This document shows positions 63,658-64,000 of a DNA stretch of 64,000 bases, one piece after another (position 1 is the first letter of the stretch; every line of letters starts with the position of its first letter). Made by a program: the position numbers and the translations under genes. Origin of the DNA: Halioxenophilus aromaticivorans (GTDB lineage: Bacteria > Pseudomonadota > Gammaproteobacteria > Pseudomonadales > Cellvibrionaceae); the NCBI RefSeq assembly GCF_042850945.1, contig NZ_AP031496.1:2108001-2172000 (forward strand), read 5' to 3'. A model generated the notes under the pieces. The model did not search any database. It was not told the origin of the DNA and saw only the letters and a list, made by a program, of their open reading frames with translations.

Positions 63658-64000
63658 ATGTCTTTACTGAATATTGCCCTAACTGGCTTAGGCGTAGCGC
63701 AAACCTCGCTTACCACCACCAGTAATAACATCACCAATGCCAATACCGAGGGCTACAGCCGGCAGCGCACGGAGCAAGCCACTCGCCCCTCGGAATTTAC
63801 CGGCGGCGGTTATATTGGTAACGGTGCCTATATTGTCGGTATTGATCGTATTTACAACGATTTTATCAACGAAGAATTGCGTTTGGCCGGGCAAGAGCTA
63901 AAAGAAAACGAAGCCTACTTGTCGCAAGCCGAGCAGATGGACAGCCTATTGGCGTCCACCAGCACCAGTTTAACGTCCAGCCTAGAGCGCTTCTTTGGTT
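63658..64000 (+). CDS. flgK: Flagellar hook-associated protein 1 FlgK, cut by window edge
   Basis: The first 114 residues are visible. MSLLNIALTGLGVAQTSLTT and SNNITNANTEGYSRQRTE are the FlgK opening. The rest lies outside the window. FlgK forms the hook-filament junction and is a FlgN client. It lies 57 bases after flgJ, with GAGGG about 9 bases before the ATG. Confidence 0.95.
   Translation, partial: MSLLNIALTGLGVAQTSLTTTSNNITNANTEGYSRQRTEQATRPSEFTGGGYIGNGAYIVGIDRIYNDFINEELRLAGQELKENEAYLSQAEQMDSLLASTSTSLTSSLERFFG

Overview
The window reads as a chromosomal segment of a motile, Gram-negative gammaproteobacterium. The flagellar gene order flgN-flgM-flgA / cheV-cheR ... flgBCDEFGHIJ(K), the three-lipoyl pyruvate dehydrogenase E2, opgGH, bepA, slyD, slyX and a lipid-linked pigment cluster all fit a marine Cellvibrio/Teredinibacter-like or Pseudomonas-like lineage. 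That placement is inferred from gene content; no rRNA is present. No insertion sequences, prophage genes or CRISPR arrays were seen.

Positions 1-23,700 hold an aryl-polyene / xanthomonadin-type pigment cluster. A leftward pair (AMP ligase cut by the window edge, acyl carrier protein 1) diverges from a rightward operon: a XanB2-type chorismatase, a PlsC-like acyltransferase, acyl carrier protein 2, a thioesterase, a LolA-like protein, an MMPL exporter, a ketoreductase and a halogenase-like flavoprotein. A leftward nine-gene operon starts near 23,640: ketosynthase, chain-length factor, a second halogenase-like flavoprotein, an ApeG-like membrane protein, a dehydratase, a glycosyltransferase, an LpxL-like acyltransferase, a second dehydratase and a second ketosynthase. 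Together these would make an aryl head group from chorismate, activate and extend it on acyl carrier proteins, possibly halogenate it, and attach it to an outer-membrane lipid. Between the two arms sit a secreted von Willebrand A protein and a 912-residue FG-GAP/ASPIC protein, which are not standard cluster members.

Positions 23,700-34,300 are ordinary core genes: a MipA/OmpV porin-like protein, yciH, a voltage-gated K+ channel, an LpxH-like hydrolase, slyX, bepA, tusA, an AI-2E permease and an M16 protease. Positions 34,300-42,300 carry aceE-aceF, slyD, hpd, rsmE and tRNA-Arg(CCU).

Positions 42,300-64,000 are the flagellar region. flgM-flgN and flgA run leftward; cheV-cheR run rightward. 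Well-matched sigma-28 promoters precede flgM and cheV. About 9.5 kb of other genes (opgG-opgH, a DEDDh exonuclease, an OmpA-like barrel, a MoxR/VWA pair, a CPXCG protein) separates cheR from flgB. The rod/hook operon flgBCDE ends at a strong terminator, followed by a good sigma-54 promoter for flgFGHIJ; flgK is cut by the right edge.

The most unusual points are the chorismatase plus two distinct halogenase-like enzymes in one polyene cluster, a 26-bp perfect palindrome in its divergent promoter region, the two large secreted proteins in its middle, and an in-frame 12-bp tandem repeat in a signal peptide.
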